64,000 nucleotides of DNA from an uncultured beta proteobacterium (GTDB lineage: Bacteria > Pseudomonadota > Gammaproteobacteria > Burkholderiales > Burkholderiaceae_C). Under the pieces are notes generated by a model that saw only the letters and a list, made by a program, of their open reading frames with translations, made no database searches and was not told the origin of the DNA. The stretch lies in contig CAIKLM010000155.1 of the NCBI GenBank assembly GCA_903828235.1, forward strand, positions 1-64,000, in the 5' to 3' direction. Every line of letters starts with the position of its first letter. The stretch's first letter is position 1. The position numbers and the translations under genes are program-made. Below are positions 27,357 through 35,531 of the stretch, one piece after another.

Positions 27357-29369
27357 CTACTCGATATCCAGCGGTGGGCGCCAGTGCTCCGGCGGCACCG
27401 GCCGCCAGCGCCCCAGCACGATGCCCGCGGCCAGCGCCGCCAGCGCCGTGGCGCCCACCACCGCCAGCGGCAGCGCCAGCTCGCCCTCGAAGGCGCCGAA
27501 CAGCGCCACGCGGAAGGCGCGCAGCACCCAGGTCAGCGGCAGGTAGGGGTGCACGGCCTGGAAGGCGGCGTCGCTCAGCTCGATGGGCAGCAGCGCGCCG
27601 GCGGCAGAGACCTGCACCACCAGCAGCAGCACGGCCAGCACGCGGCCCAGGTCGCCGAAGACGCGGATCAGCGCAAACACCAGCGCCAGGAACATCAGCG
27701 AGCTCAGCGCCAGCACGGCGGTGAAGCGGACCGGCTCGGGGATGGGCACGTGCAGCACCTGCTCCAGCATCACCATCATCAGCGCCGCCTGCAGCAGCAC
27801 CGCCAGCGCCGGCAGCGCCAGCTTGCCCAGCGCCAGCCAGGCGCGCGGAGTTCCCGCCAGCGACTCCGGCAGCCGCTGCCAGTGCACGAGGAAGGCCGCC
27901 ATCACCGCCCCCACCCACAGCGCCAGGGGCACGAAGTTGGGCGTCAGGGCCACGCCGTGGGTGGCCACCGGCGCCTCCACCTCCAGCAGCGGCAGCACCG
28001 AGGCCGCCAGGCCCTGCGCGCTGCCGCCGGGCGCGTCCACCGATTGCGGCAGCTGGGCGCGCAGCAGCGACAGCCCGGCCTGCAGCCGCGCCGCGCCGTC
28101 GGTGAGCCGGCCCAGGCCCTGGCCCAGGGTCTGCGCGCCGGCCTGCCACGGCCGCAGGCCGGCTTCCAGCGCCTCGTGGCCGCGCTCGAGCTCGCGGGCA
28201 CCGTCGGCAAAGCTCTCCAGCCGGGCGTCCTCGGGCAGCCGTGCCGTCAGCGCCGCCACGGCGGTGCCGGCGCGCAGCGTGGCCTCGGCCAGCGTGGCCA
28301 CGCCCTCGTCCAGCCGCTGCGCGCCCTGCAGCAGCCGGGAGCTGGCGTCGCCGGCCTGGGCCACGCCGCGGCCGAGCTCGCGCGCGCCGTCCTCCAACTG
28401 CCCTGCGCCCTCGGCCAGCGGGCCGCCGAACAGCGGCAGCTCCTCGGCGCCGGCCTTCAGCCGCGTGATGCCCTCCAGCAGCCGGCCCGAGCCTTCGGTC
28501 AGCTGCTCCAGGCCGCCGCCCAGCGCGCGCTGGCCGTCGACGAGCTGCCGCGCGCCGCCGCGCAGCGCCGCCAGCTCGGCCTCGGGCGGCCGGCGGGCGT
28601 CGATGGCGCGCAGCGCCGTGCCCGTCTGGCGCATGCCGGTGCTCAGCTGCTGCGCGCCGTCGGCCAGCTGCTGCGAGCCGACGCGCAGCCGCTGCGCCGC
28701 CTCGCCCACCCGCGTGCCGCTGCCGGCCAGCGCGGCGCCGCCGTCGCGCGCCTGTGCCAGGCCCTGCAGCAGCTCGCCGGCGCCGGCATCGAGTTCGGCG
28801 AGTCCGCCGCGCAGGCTGTCCAGGCTCTGGCGGCTGCCGGCGGCGCTGCTGAGCACGAGGTCCCATCGCGTCACCGCCAGCCGGTTGTTGATGCGCTGTG
28901 CCACCTCGGGCGCGAAGCGGCGCGCGAAGCCGGCGCTGGCGTAGTGGTTGCCCTCGGAGGTGTAGATGCGCAGCTGCGCGGCGCCGGCGCGCTCGCCCGG
29001 CACCGCCTGGCGGCTGAAGTCGGCCGGGATCTCCAGCACGAAGGCCAGGGTGCCGCGGCGCACGTCGCGCCGCGCCGCCGCCGCGTCGTCGTAGCGGCGC
29101 CAGGCGAACTGGGCCTGGCGCTCGATCGCCTCGGCAACCTCGGCGCCCAGGTTCAGCTCGCGGCCGCGGTAGCTGGCGCCGGCGTCCAGGTTCACCAGCG
29201 CCGCCGGCAGCGAGCCGGTGTGCGAGGCCGGGTCCCAGACGCTGGCCAGGTAGATGTAGGCGTACAGCGCCGGCACGAAGACCACGCCCGCGAAGGCCAG
29301 CGCCAGCCGGCGGTGGCGGCGCAGCAGCGCCCACTCGGCGGCGAGGACCTGGCGGAAGGCATCGAACAT
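27357..29369 (-). CDS. YhgE/Pip-type ABC-2-like membrane protein
   Basis: A 670-residue inner-membrane protein. One membrane helix lies near the N-terminus (about residues 20-42), followed by a periplasmic beta-rich domain and a long segment (about 175-450) built of irregular repeats such as GAGQLEDGARELGRG and GARQLVDGQRALGGG, typical of the YhgE/Pip coiled repeats. The C-terminus holds five or six membrane helices resembling an ABC-2 permease. Relatives include phage infection protein Pip of Lactococcus and ESX-linked YukE-region proteins, but function in proteobacteria is unclear. It heads the operon with the GFA and CMD genes. Confidence 0.85.
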   Translation of the reverse strand: MFDAFRQVLAAEWALLRRHRRLALAFAGVVFVPALYAYIYLASVWDPASHTGSLPAALVNLDAGASYRGRELNLGAEVAEAIERQAQFAWRRYDDAAAARRDVRRGTLAFVLEIPADFSRQAVPGERAGAAQLRIYTSEGNHYASAGFARRFAPEVAQRINNRLAVTRWDLVLSSAAGSRQSLDSLRGGLAELDAGAGELLQGLAQARDGGAALAGSGTRVGEAAQRLRVGSQQLADGAQQLSTGMRQTGTALRAIDARRPPEAELAALRGGARQLVDGQRALGGGLEQLTEGSGRLLEGITRLKAGAEELPLFGGPLAEGAGQLEDGARELGRGVAQAGDASSRLLQGAQRLDEGVATLAEATLRAGTAVAALTARLPEDARLESFADGARELERGHEALEAGLRPWQAGAQTLGQGLGRLTDGAARLQAGLSLLRAQLPQSVDAPGGSAQGLAASVLPLLEVEAPVATHGVALTPNFVPLALWVGAVMAAFLVHWQRLPESLAGTPRAWLALGKLALPALAVLLQAALMMVMLEQVLHVPIPEPVRFTAVLALSSLMFLALVFALIRVFGDLGRVLAVLLLVVQVSAAGALLPIELSDAAFQAVHPYLPLTWVLRAFRVALFGAFEGELALPLAVVGATALAALAAGIVLGRWRPVPPEHWRPPLDIE

Positions 29370-29608
29370 GGGCAGGGGCGAGGACTCCGGCGGATGATGA
29401 CCGGACGAAGCGTGGGGCCATTGTGCGCGCTGGCGCCGCCGCGTCGCGGCGCCACGCCCGAGGCCTGGATCAGCCGTCGCGCCGGCCTGGGCTTCTCGAA
29501 GGAACCGGCCAAGTCGGGCTTGGGGATGGCCCGGCTGCTGGCGATGCCGCCAGCCGCATTGACCGGCGCCGGGCGCACTGCCAGCATCACCGGCTGGAGA
29601 CCCCGTCC

Positions 29609-30352
29609 ATGACCGAGAAGCCCGTCGCGATGCACACCTCGATGGCCGAGTTCGTCGACCCGAAGGTCAAGACGATCCCGACCACCGATGCCATCCTGAA
29701 GGACATCCTGCCCTTCTTCCCGAAGACGGCCCGGGTCGTCTCGGGCTGGCTGTCGATGGACGACCTGTACTGGAAGATCAACTTCCACTGGGACTACCTG
29801 TTGGAGACCATCGAGCACTGCGAGACCCTGGCGTTGGACGAGCAGCCGCTGCGCCGGCTGGTGACGATCCGCAAGTCGCTGCTGGGCAGCGCGCCGAACC
29901 CGGCGCGCGGGTACCGCCAGTCGCCGATCGGCCTGCCCAAGGACCAGTCGTCGCACGAGAGCGTCCTGAACCGCCACGGCGTCGTCAAGCGCGCCAAGGC
30001 CGACTTCGCCGCAGTGGTGAAGACCAGCACCATCCACGAGCTGAGCCCGCGCGACAAGAAGCGGATCGCGCTCGCATACGCGCCGGTCGCCCGGCCGGCG
30101 CAGGGCAAGCACTCGACGGGTTACGCGCTGGACATCAAGGGCGACAACCTCGAAATCAAGCGCATCGCCAGGTCGCTGGGCGCCAGCCTGGTCTTCGACG
30201 AGGTCAGCCACGTGCACTGCGAGTGGAAGAACGGCGTCGACACCACCGCCTCTGGCGGCGACGACCGAGCCGCCGCGGCGGAACGGGCCTCCCGGCAGGC
30301 CATCGACAGCAAGGTCGGCCCGATGCGCCACTGCCTGCTGCGCACGGCCTGA
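29609..30352 (+). CDS. Probable M15-like zinc peptidase, otherwise uncharacterised
   Basis: A 247-residue protein that I do not recognise as a named family, but its C-terminal half carries the M15 (VanY / D-Ala-D-Ala peptidase) zinc signature: KHSTGYALDIKG gives H168 and D175 in the H-x6-D spacing, and FDEVSHVHCEW gives E198 with H201 or H203. Such enzymes cut peptidoglycan stem peptides. The N-terminal half (about 1-130) is helical and unassigned. I see no signal peptide, so export, if any, would need another route, as in phage endolysins. The ATG at 29609 was chosen because the upstream frame has no protein character. It stands alone, divergent from YhgE. Confidence 0.68.
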   Translation: MTEKPVAMHTSMAEFVDPKVKTIPTTDAILKDILPFFPKTARVVSGWLSMDDLYWKINFHWDYLLETIEHCETLALDEQPLRRLVTIRKSLLGSAPNPARGYRQSPIGLPKDQSSHESVLNRHGVVKRAKADFAAVVKTSTIHELSPRDKKRIALAYAPVARPAQGKHSTGYALDIKGDNLEIKRIARSLGASLVFDEVSHVHCEWKNGVDTTASGGDDRAAAAERASRQAIDSKVGPMRHCLLRTA

Positions 30353-30376
30353 GCCCTGGCCGGCCGGCCCGGCCCG

Positions 30377-31387
30377 CTAGCGGTCGATCCAGGCCGGCGT
30401 CGTCGCAGCCTCGCCGAGCGGGATCACGGGGCCGTGCGGCAGCTGCACCAAATGGGCCGGGCCCGGCGGCGCTGCCGGCGACACCAGCAGCCGCGCCCCC
30501 TTCGGCTGCAGGTGCAGCGCTTCATCAGCCGGCGCGACCGCCACCGAGACCGGGCCCGCACCGTCGGCGGGCACGAAGAGGAAGGGGCCGGTCGGGTGCC
30601 ACGTCTCGCCGAGGCCGACCCCGAACAACAGCCAGCCGCCGGGCACTGCGACGCGACGCCACTCCTCCGCCTGCCCAGAATGCGCACCCAGCCTGCCCAA
30701 CAGGTCTGCGGGCGCCACGTCGTCGCACAGCGTGGACTCGCAGGACGCGGCGTTGGCGACGGTGCGCGCCGAGCGGCCGCGTTCGTGCCGCAAGTCGTCG
30801 AACACGGCGGCGCCGGCACCGCCCCACGCGGTGGCCCTGCGTTCCACGGCTTGCCAGCGGCCGTCGGCGTGTCGCCACAGCACCGCCCAGACCGGTTTCG
30901 CGTCGGGGGGGTCCGCCTTCATCGCCCGCCGCTCGGCGGCGGTCGGCTCGCGCATCTCCAGCACGTGAAGCAGGCCGCTGGCGCGGTCCAGCCAGGCAGC
31001 GTGCAAGGCACCCGTGAGCGGGGGTCGCTCGGCAAGCAGCTGCGGCGGCGCCGGCGCGCGCCAGCTCTGCTGCCACAGGCGCGCGCCATCGCGGTAGACG
31101 AAGCGGCCCGCCGTATCGTCGATGGCCAGCAACTCGCTGTCGCGGCCGCTGCGGCCCAGCGGCCGCGATGCGCCGTCGGCCTGCACCAGCAGCCAGGCGG
31201 TGGCGTCGGCCTCCACGTGGGCCAGCAGCACGGCGGGCGCGCTGCCGGCCGCCGCCGGGGGGGTGGCCACGGCCGCCACGGCCGGCGGTTCGGCGGGGCG
31301 CGAGCAGGCGGCGACCAGCAGCATCGCCAGCACGCCTGCCAAGTCCCACGGCCAAGGCCAGCGGCGGGGCGGCGCGTGGCGAGTCAT
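30377..31387 (-). CDS. Predicted lipoprotein of unknown function
   Basis: A 336-residue protein beginning MTRHAPPRRWPWPWDLAG with a short hydrophobic run and a lipobox LLVAAC, so it should be lipidated at that cysteine (about residue 27) and anchored in the cell envelope. The mature part is rich in Trp, Ala and Asp, with a repeated pattern of short beta-strands (WLLVQADGASRPLG, LWRHADGRWQAVERR) that could form a beta-propeller-like domain. I know no family match. An upstream start at 31459 would add 24 residues before the signal peptide and hide it. The gene converges with the M15-like gene (24 nt apart). Confidence 0.7.
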   Translation of the reverse strand: MTRHAPPRRWPWPWDLAGVLAMLLVAACSRPAEPPAVAAVATPPAAAGSAPAVLLAHVEADATAWLLVQADGASRPLGRSGRDSELLAIDDTAGRFVYRDGARLWQQSWRAPAPPQLLAERPPLTGALHAAWLDRASGLLHVLEMREPTAAERRAMKADPPDAKPVWAVLWRHADGRWQAVERRATAWGGAGAAVFDDLRHERGRSARTVANAASCESTLCDDVAPADLLGRLGAHSGQAEEWRRVAVPGGWLLFGVGLGETWHPTGPFLFVPADGAGPVSVAVAPADEALHLQPKGARLLVSPAAPPGPAHLVQLPHGPVIPLGEAATTPAWIDR

Positions 31388-31484
31388 CAGGGCGCCCACG
31401 CGTTCAGAGCCGGAAGTGCCTGGCGCCAGGCGGTGTCCATCGGGTCGGTCTTTCGGCATCCATGCTGGATTGTTGCGCCGGTCG

Positions 31485-32585
31485 CTACGGCTCTGTCACC
31501 AACCCGAGAAACGCCTCCAGGCTGCGCACCTCGTGCGCCAGCGCCCCCTTGAAGGCCGCGTCGCGCGGCGGCCGGCCGCTCACGTAGCCCGGCTCCAGGC
31601 GCAGCCGGCCCTCGGCCACGTGGGCGTTGGCCCAGCCGATGACCCGGCCGCGCCACAGCATCGGCAGCGCGTAGTAGCCGCGCTGCCGCTTCGGCGCGGG
31701 CGTGTACGCCTCGAAGCGGTAGGCCCAGCCCCACAGGCGCTCGAAGCGGGCTCGGTCCCACACGACGGGGTCGAAGGGCGCCAGCAGGCGCAGCGTGTCG
31801 TCGTCGTCCACCGCGGCGTGGCGGCGGCTGGCGGGGTTCTCGCCGGCCGGCCAGAACCAGGGCGTGCCGCCCACCGTGGCGCTGGGCAACCGTGCCCGGG
31901 TGCGGGCCAGCAGCGCGTTCATGTGCGGCGTCCACTGCGGCGCGCCGTAGCGGATGCGCCGGACCAGCATCGACAGCGTCGCCGCCGGCAGCGGCGCGTA
32001 CAGGCCCACCACCACGTCGGCCAGGCGGTCCAGCGCAGCGGCCACGTCGGCCACCGGCTCGTGCGCGGGCCGCGCGGCGTACAGGCGCACGCCGCCCTCG
32101 CGCGCGGCCGTGCGCACCAGGCCGCGGTAGTGCATGCCGTCGAGCAGCTGCGTGCTGGCGCGGCTGGAGCCGCCGAACCAGTTGCGGCTGCGGCCGTGGT
32201 CGAAGGCGGCGTCCACCTCGCGCGGGTGCACGACGCCGCGCTCGCGCACGAAGTCCAGCACGGCGTGGGCCTGGGCCCAGCGCGCCTTCGTCCACACGGT
32301 TTGCGGCGTGCGCGGGTGCATCAACGCGGCCAGCTCGCGCGGCAGGAAGCCGTAGTTGACGAAGAAGTCCTCCTCCAGCGGCAGCCGGGCGTAGCGCGCC
32401 TCGAGGTCGCCCGCGCGGTAGCCGCCGACGCGGTGGCGCAGCGTCAGGTCTTGCGCGCGCGCCGGCGCGCGGATGGGGTCGGCCTGCACGAAGCCCAGCC
32501 GCGCCAGCGCCTGCGGCAGCGAGCGCGCCTTGAACAGGCTGCGCGCCACCGCGTGGCGGCGCAGGTCGTCGAGCGTGATCGCCAC
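31485..32585 (-). CDS. YcaQ-like winged-helix protein (DNA crosslink glycosylase family)
   Basis: A 366-residue protein of the winged-helix DNA-binding domain family that includes the E. coli glycosylase YcaQ (AlkX), which removes alkylated bases and opens interstrand crosslinks. Visible family features are LDDLRRHAVARSLF at the N-terminus, GFVQADPIRAPARAQDL, HPREVDAAFDHGRSRNWFGG, LLAPFDPVVWDRARFERLW, and YYALPMLWRGRVIGWANAH near the end. I start it at GTG 32585, 17 nt after the upstream S66 gene stop; no ATG lies before the conserved region. The pair is likely co-transcribed, though the functions do not obviously match. Confidence 0.85.
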   Translation of the reverse strand: MAITLDDLRRHAVARSLFKARSLPQALARLGFVQADPIRAPARAQDLTLRHRVGGYRAGDLEARYARLPLEEDFFVNYGFLPRELAALMHPRTPQTVWTKARWAQAHAVLDFVRERGVVHPREVDAAFDHGRSRNWFGGSSRASTQLLDGMHYRGLVRTAAREGGVRLYAARPAHEPVADVAAALDRLADVVVGLYAPLPAATLSMLVRRIRYGAPQWTPHMNALLARTRARLPSATVGGTPWFWPAGENPASRRHAAVDDDDTLRLLAPFDPVVWDRARFERLWGWAYRFEAYTPAPKRQRGYYALPMLWRGRVIGWANAHVAEGRLRLEPGYVSGRPPRDAAFKGALAHEVRSLEAFLGLVTEP

Positions 32586-32602
32586 GCGCGCAGGGCCCCG
32601 CG

Positions 32603-33691
32603 TCAGTCGAAGCGCTGCGTCACGTCGCCGCCGCCCCAGGGCCGGCCTTCGACGTCGGCCACCTCGGCGCTCCAGCGCACCTGCGCGTGCGCGCCATTGA
32701 CCAGCACCATCTGCGGCGGCACGTGGCCGATGTCGACGTCGGCCAGCACCGGGCAGGGCAGGGTGCCGAAGGTCTGGCGCAGCGCGTCGTCGTGCTGCAG
32801 CTCGTGCGCGCCGGCCGGCTCGGGCGCGGCGCTGCGCCCCAGCAGCACCCCGGCCAGGCCGTCGAGCCAGCCGGCCCAGCGCAGCCGGTGGAAGGCGCGC
32901 ACCACGTCGCCGGGGCTGCCCTCGGCGTTCTCCAGGTACAGGATCACGCCCTCGGTGCGGTGGCGCTCGATGAAGGCGGCGCCGTCGGCATGCACGCTGC
33001 CGGCCACGTGCACCAGGGTGTCCAGGCAGCCGCCGAACAGCCGGCCGTCGAAGGCCTCGCGCGCGCGGCCGTGCAGCGAGCGCCAGCGCGTGGGCTCGGT
33101 GAGCGCGTAGGTGCCGGAAGGCACGGTGGCGAAGTCGCTCCAGCCCTTCTGCCAGGCCCGGCTCTGGCGCTGGCGCAGCGCGTGGCCGGCCGGCAGCTGC
33201 AGGCCCTTGAGCGCCGCGCGCGTGAGCGGGTCGTCCTGGCCCGGCACCAGGTCCATCAGGCAGGGCCCGTGGGCGGTGGCCCAGCCCAGGCGCAGCGTCA
33301 GCGCCAGCATCCAGGTGCTGGTGTCGCTGTAGCCCAGCACCCACTTGGGCCGCGCGCGTGCCAGCGCACCCCAGTCGAGCCGGTCGAGCAACTCCACCGC
33401 CCGCTCGCCGCCCCAGGGCGGGATGACGGCGTCGACGTCGTCGCGCATCAGCGCACGCTCCAGCTCGTCGGCCCGCTCATCGGCCGGGGCGCTGGCGCCC
33501 TGGCGCTCGTCGCGCAGGCACCGGCCCTCCTCGACTTCGAACCCGCGCGAGCGCAGGTCGGCCAGGCAGAGGTCCAGCCGCGCGTGCAGCCCCGGCTGCA
33601 CGCCGGAGCTCGGCGCGGTCACGACGATGCGGCTGCCGGGCGCCAGCGGGCGGGGATAGCGGATCGGTCCGTGGTACGGCAAGGCGGACAT
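32603..33691 (-). CDS. S66 peptidase, LD-carboxypeptidase / MccF-like
   Basis: A 362-residue second member of family S66. The nucleophile is in WVLGYSDTSTW (Ser of G-Y-S-D), the glutamate region is LYLENAEGSPGDVVRAF, and the histidine is in DIGHVPPQM. It is longer than the LdcA-type enzyme at 24964, and the spacing fits the MccF branch, whose members cut C-terminal amide bonds such as in the antibiotic microcin C as well as murein peptides. The true substrate is unknown. No signal peptide is visible. It starts at ATG 33691 and precedes the YcaQ-like gene. Confidence 0.88.
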   Translation of the reverse strand: MSALPYHGPIRYPRPLAPGSRIVVTAPSSGVQPGLHARLDLCLADLRSRGFEVEEGRCLRDERQGASAPADERADELERALMRDDVDAVIPPWGGERAVELLDRLDWGALARARPKWVLGYSDTSTWMLALTLRLGWATAHGPCLMDLVPGQDDPLTRAALKGLQLPAGHALRQRQSRAWQKGWSDFATVPSGTYALTEPTRWRSLHGRAREAFDGRLFGGCLDTLVHVAGSVHADGAAFIERHRTEGVILYLENAEGSPGDVVRAFHRLRWAGWLDGLAGVLLGRSAAPEPAGAHELQHDDALRQTFGTLPCPVLADVDIGHVPPQMVLVNGAHAQVRWSAEVADVEGRPWGGGDVTQRFD

Positions 33692-33756
33692 GGCCGGCGA
33701 TGATGCCCCGTTGTGGGGCGCCGGCGATGCGGGGTCGCCCTGAGTGTGCGGCCGCC

Positions 33757-35325
33757 TCAGCCCACGGCCGTCGCGGCCAGGCGGAACCGCCTGACCTGCG
33801 CCAGCAGCTCCTGCGCCTGCTGGTTCAGGCTGGCCGCGGCGGCGGCCGACTCCTCCACCAGGGCCGAGTTCTGCTGCGTCATCTGGTCCATCTGCTGCAC
33901 CGCCGCGCCCACCTGCGTGATGCCGGTGGTCTGCTCGGTGGTGGCGTGGCGGATCTCGCCCATCAGCGAGCGCATGCGCTCGATGGCCTGCACGATCTCG
34001 CCCATCGTCGTGCCGGCCTGTTCCACCAGCGCCGTGCCCTCGTCCACCTGCTCGACGCTGTTGCCGATGAGCTGCTTGATCTCGCGCGCCGCGGCGGCCG
34101 AGCGCTGCGCCAGCGTGCGCACCTCGGCGGCCACCACCGCAAAGCCGCGGCCGGCGTCGCCGGCGCGCGCCGCCTCGACCGCAGCGTTCAGGGCCAGGAT
34201 GTTGGTCTGGAACGCGATGCCGTCGATGGTGCCGATGATGTCGGCGATGCGCTGGCTGCCGGCGTCGATCTGCCGCATCGTCGCCACCACGCGCGCCATG
34301 ACCTCGCCGCCGCGGCCGGCCACCGCGCCCGCACCCTGGGCGAACTCGGCCGCCTGCACCGTGGTCTGCGTGTTGGCCTGCACCGTGTGCGTGAGCTGCT
34401 GCATGGTCGCGGCGGTCTGCTGCAGGTTGCTGGCCTGCTGCTCGGTGCGCGCCGACAGGTCGCCGTTGCCGGCCGCGATCTGCTGCGCCGCGCCGGCCAC
34501 GCCCGAGGCGCTGGCCTGCACGGCCGTCACCATCTCGCACATGCTGTCGTGCATGCGCTGCATGGCCTCGACGAGCTGCCCGACCTCGTCCTGGCCCTGC
34601 AGTTCGGCGGTCCGCTCCACGCGCAGCGTCAGGTCGCCGCCGGCCATGCGCAGCGCGCAGTCGCGCACGTAGGCGATGGGCCGCACCAACGAGCGCGTGA
34701 GCAGCACGCCCAGCACCGCGGCCAGCAGCAGCGAGGCCGCCGCCACGCCGGCCATCCAGGCCAGACCCCGGCCGAACACGGCCTGGGCCGAGTCGCTGGC
34801 GGCGTCGACGCGCGCCTTGAGTTGGGCCATGTTGGCGGCCAGCGCCGCCTGCCAGCGGTTGGTGGCCGGGATGGACTCGGCCAGCAGCAGGGCCACGGCC
34901 TGCCGGTCGTCGTCGGCCTGGGCCAGTTCCAGAACGCGGTCGTTCACGCGGCGGGCCTGCTGCGCGGCGGCCTCGATGTCGGCGCGCAGCCGGCGCGCCT
35001 GCTCGCTCGGGGGGTGGCCCTGCAGCGCGCGCCAGGCCTCGTCGTAGGCCTGGCGGGCGGCCTGGATCTTGGCCACCTCGGCTGCACGCGCGGGGCCGTC
35101 GTCGAGCAGGATGACGGTCCGCATCACGCGGGCGACGGTGTGGGTCTGCTCCGACAGCGCCACCGTCAGCGCGTAGCGCTCGACGGCATCGTCGCTGGCC
35201 CGCACCTCGGCCTTGAGCGACTTCAGCGCGAAGGTGCCGGTGGCGGCGCCCAGCACGAGCAGCAGGCACAGGCCGCCGAGCACCGCGGCAAGGCGGCGGC
35301 CGATCGGGAAGTGGGACAAACGCAT
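33757..35325 (-). CDS. Methyl-accepting chemotaxis protein
   Basis: A 522-residue transmembrane chemoreceptor. TM1 spans about residues 11-34 and TM2 about 188-209; between them lies a helical periplasmic sensor of the four-helix-bundle kind. A HAMP segment follows ([20 protein letters not shown]), then the cytoplasmic coil with the conserved tip [20 protein letters not shown] that binds CheA and CheW. No CheR-tethering pentapeptide is at the C-terminus. A CCGATATG on the minus strand (35366-35359), about 35 nt before the ATG, resembles the -10 box of flagellar sigma-28 promoters, but I see no good -35 partner. No other chemotaxis gene is adjacent. Confidence 0.95.
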   Translation of the reverse strand: MRLSHFPIGRRLAAVLGGLCLLLVLGAATGTFALKSLKAEVRASDDAVERYALTVALSEQTHTVARVMRTVILLDDGPARAAEVAKIQAARQAYDEAWRALQGHPPSEQARRLRADIEAAAQQARRVNDRVLELAQADDDRQAVALLLAESIPATNRWQAALAANMAQLKARVDAASDSAQAVFGRGLAWMAGVAAASLLLAAVLGVLLTRSLVRPIAYVRDCALRMAGGDLTLRVERTAELQGQDEVGQLVEAMQRMHDSMCEMVTAVQASASGVAGAAQQIAAGNGDLSARTEQQASNLQQTAATMQQLTHTVQANTQTTVQAAEFAQGAGAVAGRGGEVMARVVATMRQIDAGSQRIADIIGTIDGIAFQTNILALNAAVEAARAGDAGRGFAVVAAEVRTLAQRSAAAAREIKQLIGNSVEQVDEGTALVEQAGTTMGEIVQAIERMRSLMGEIRHATTEQTTGITQVGAAVQQMDQMTQQNSALVEESAAAAASLNQQAQELLAQVRRFRLAATAVG

Positions 35326-35531
35326 GGGCACCCTTCGGGCAGAGGTTTTACTGCGGTGCATATCGGACGGAGCAGTCGCGAAATGAACCGTCGGTCGTAT
35401 TTGGCTGATATGGGAGCAGGGTCTTGCGGGTGCGGTGGCGGCACGGGTGTGGCTTTCTGCCGGGAGAACCGGGCCGCCGCGGGGGCTTGGCAGCGGCGGC
35501 CGCCTCTGCCGCCCATGTTGAAATGCCTTTC

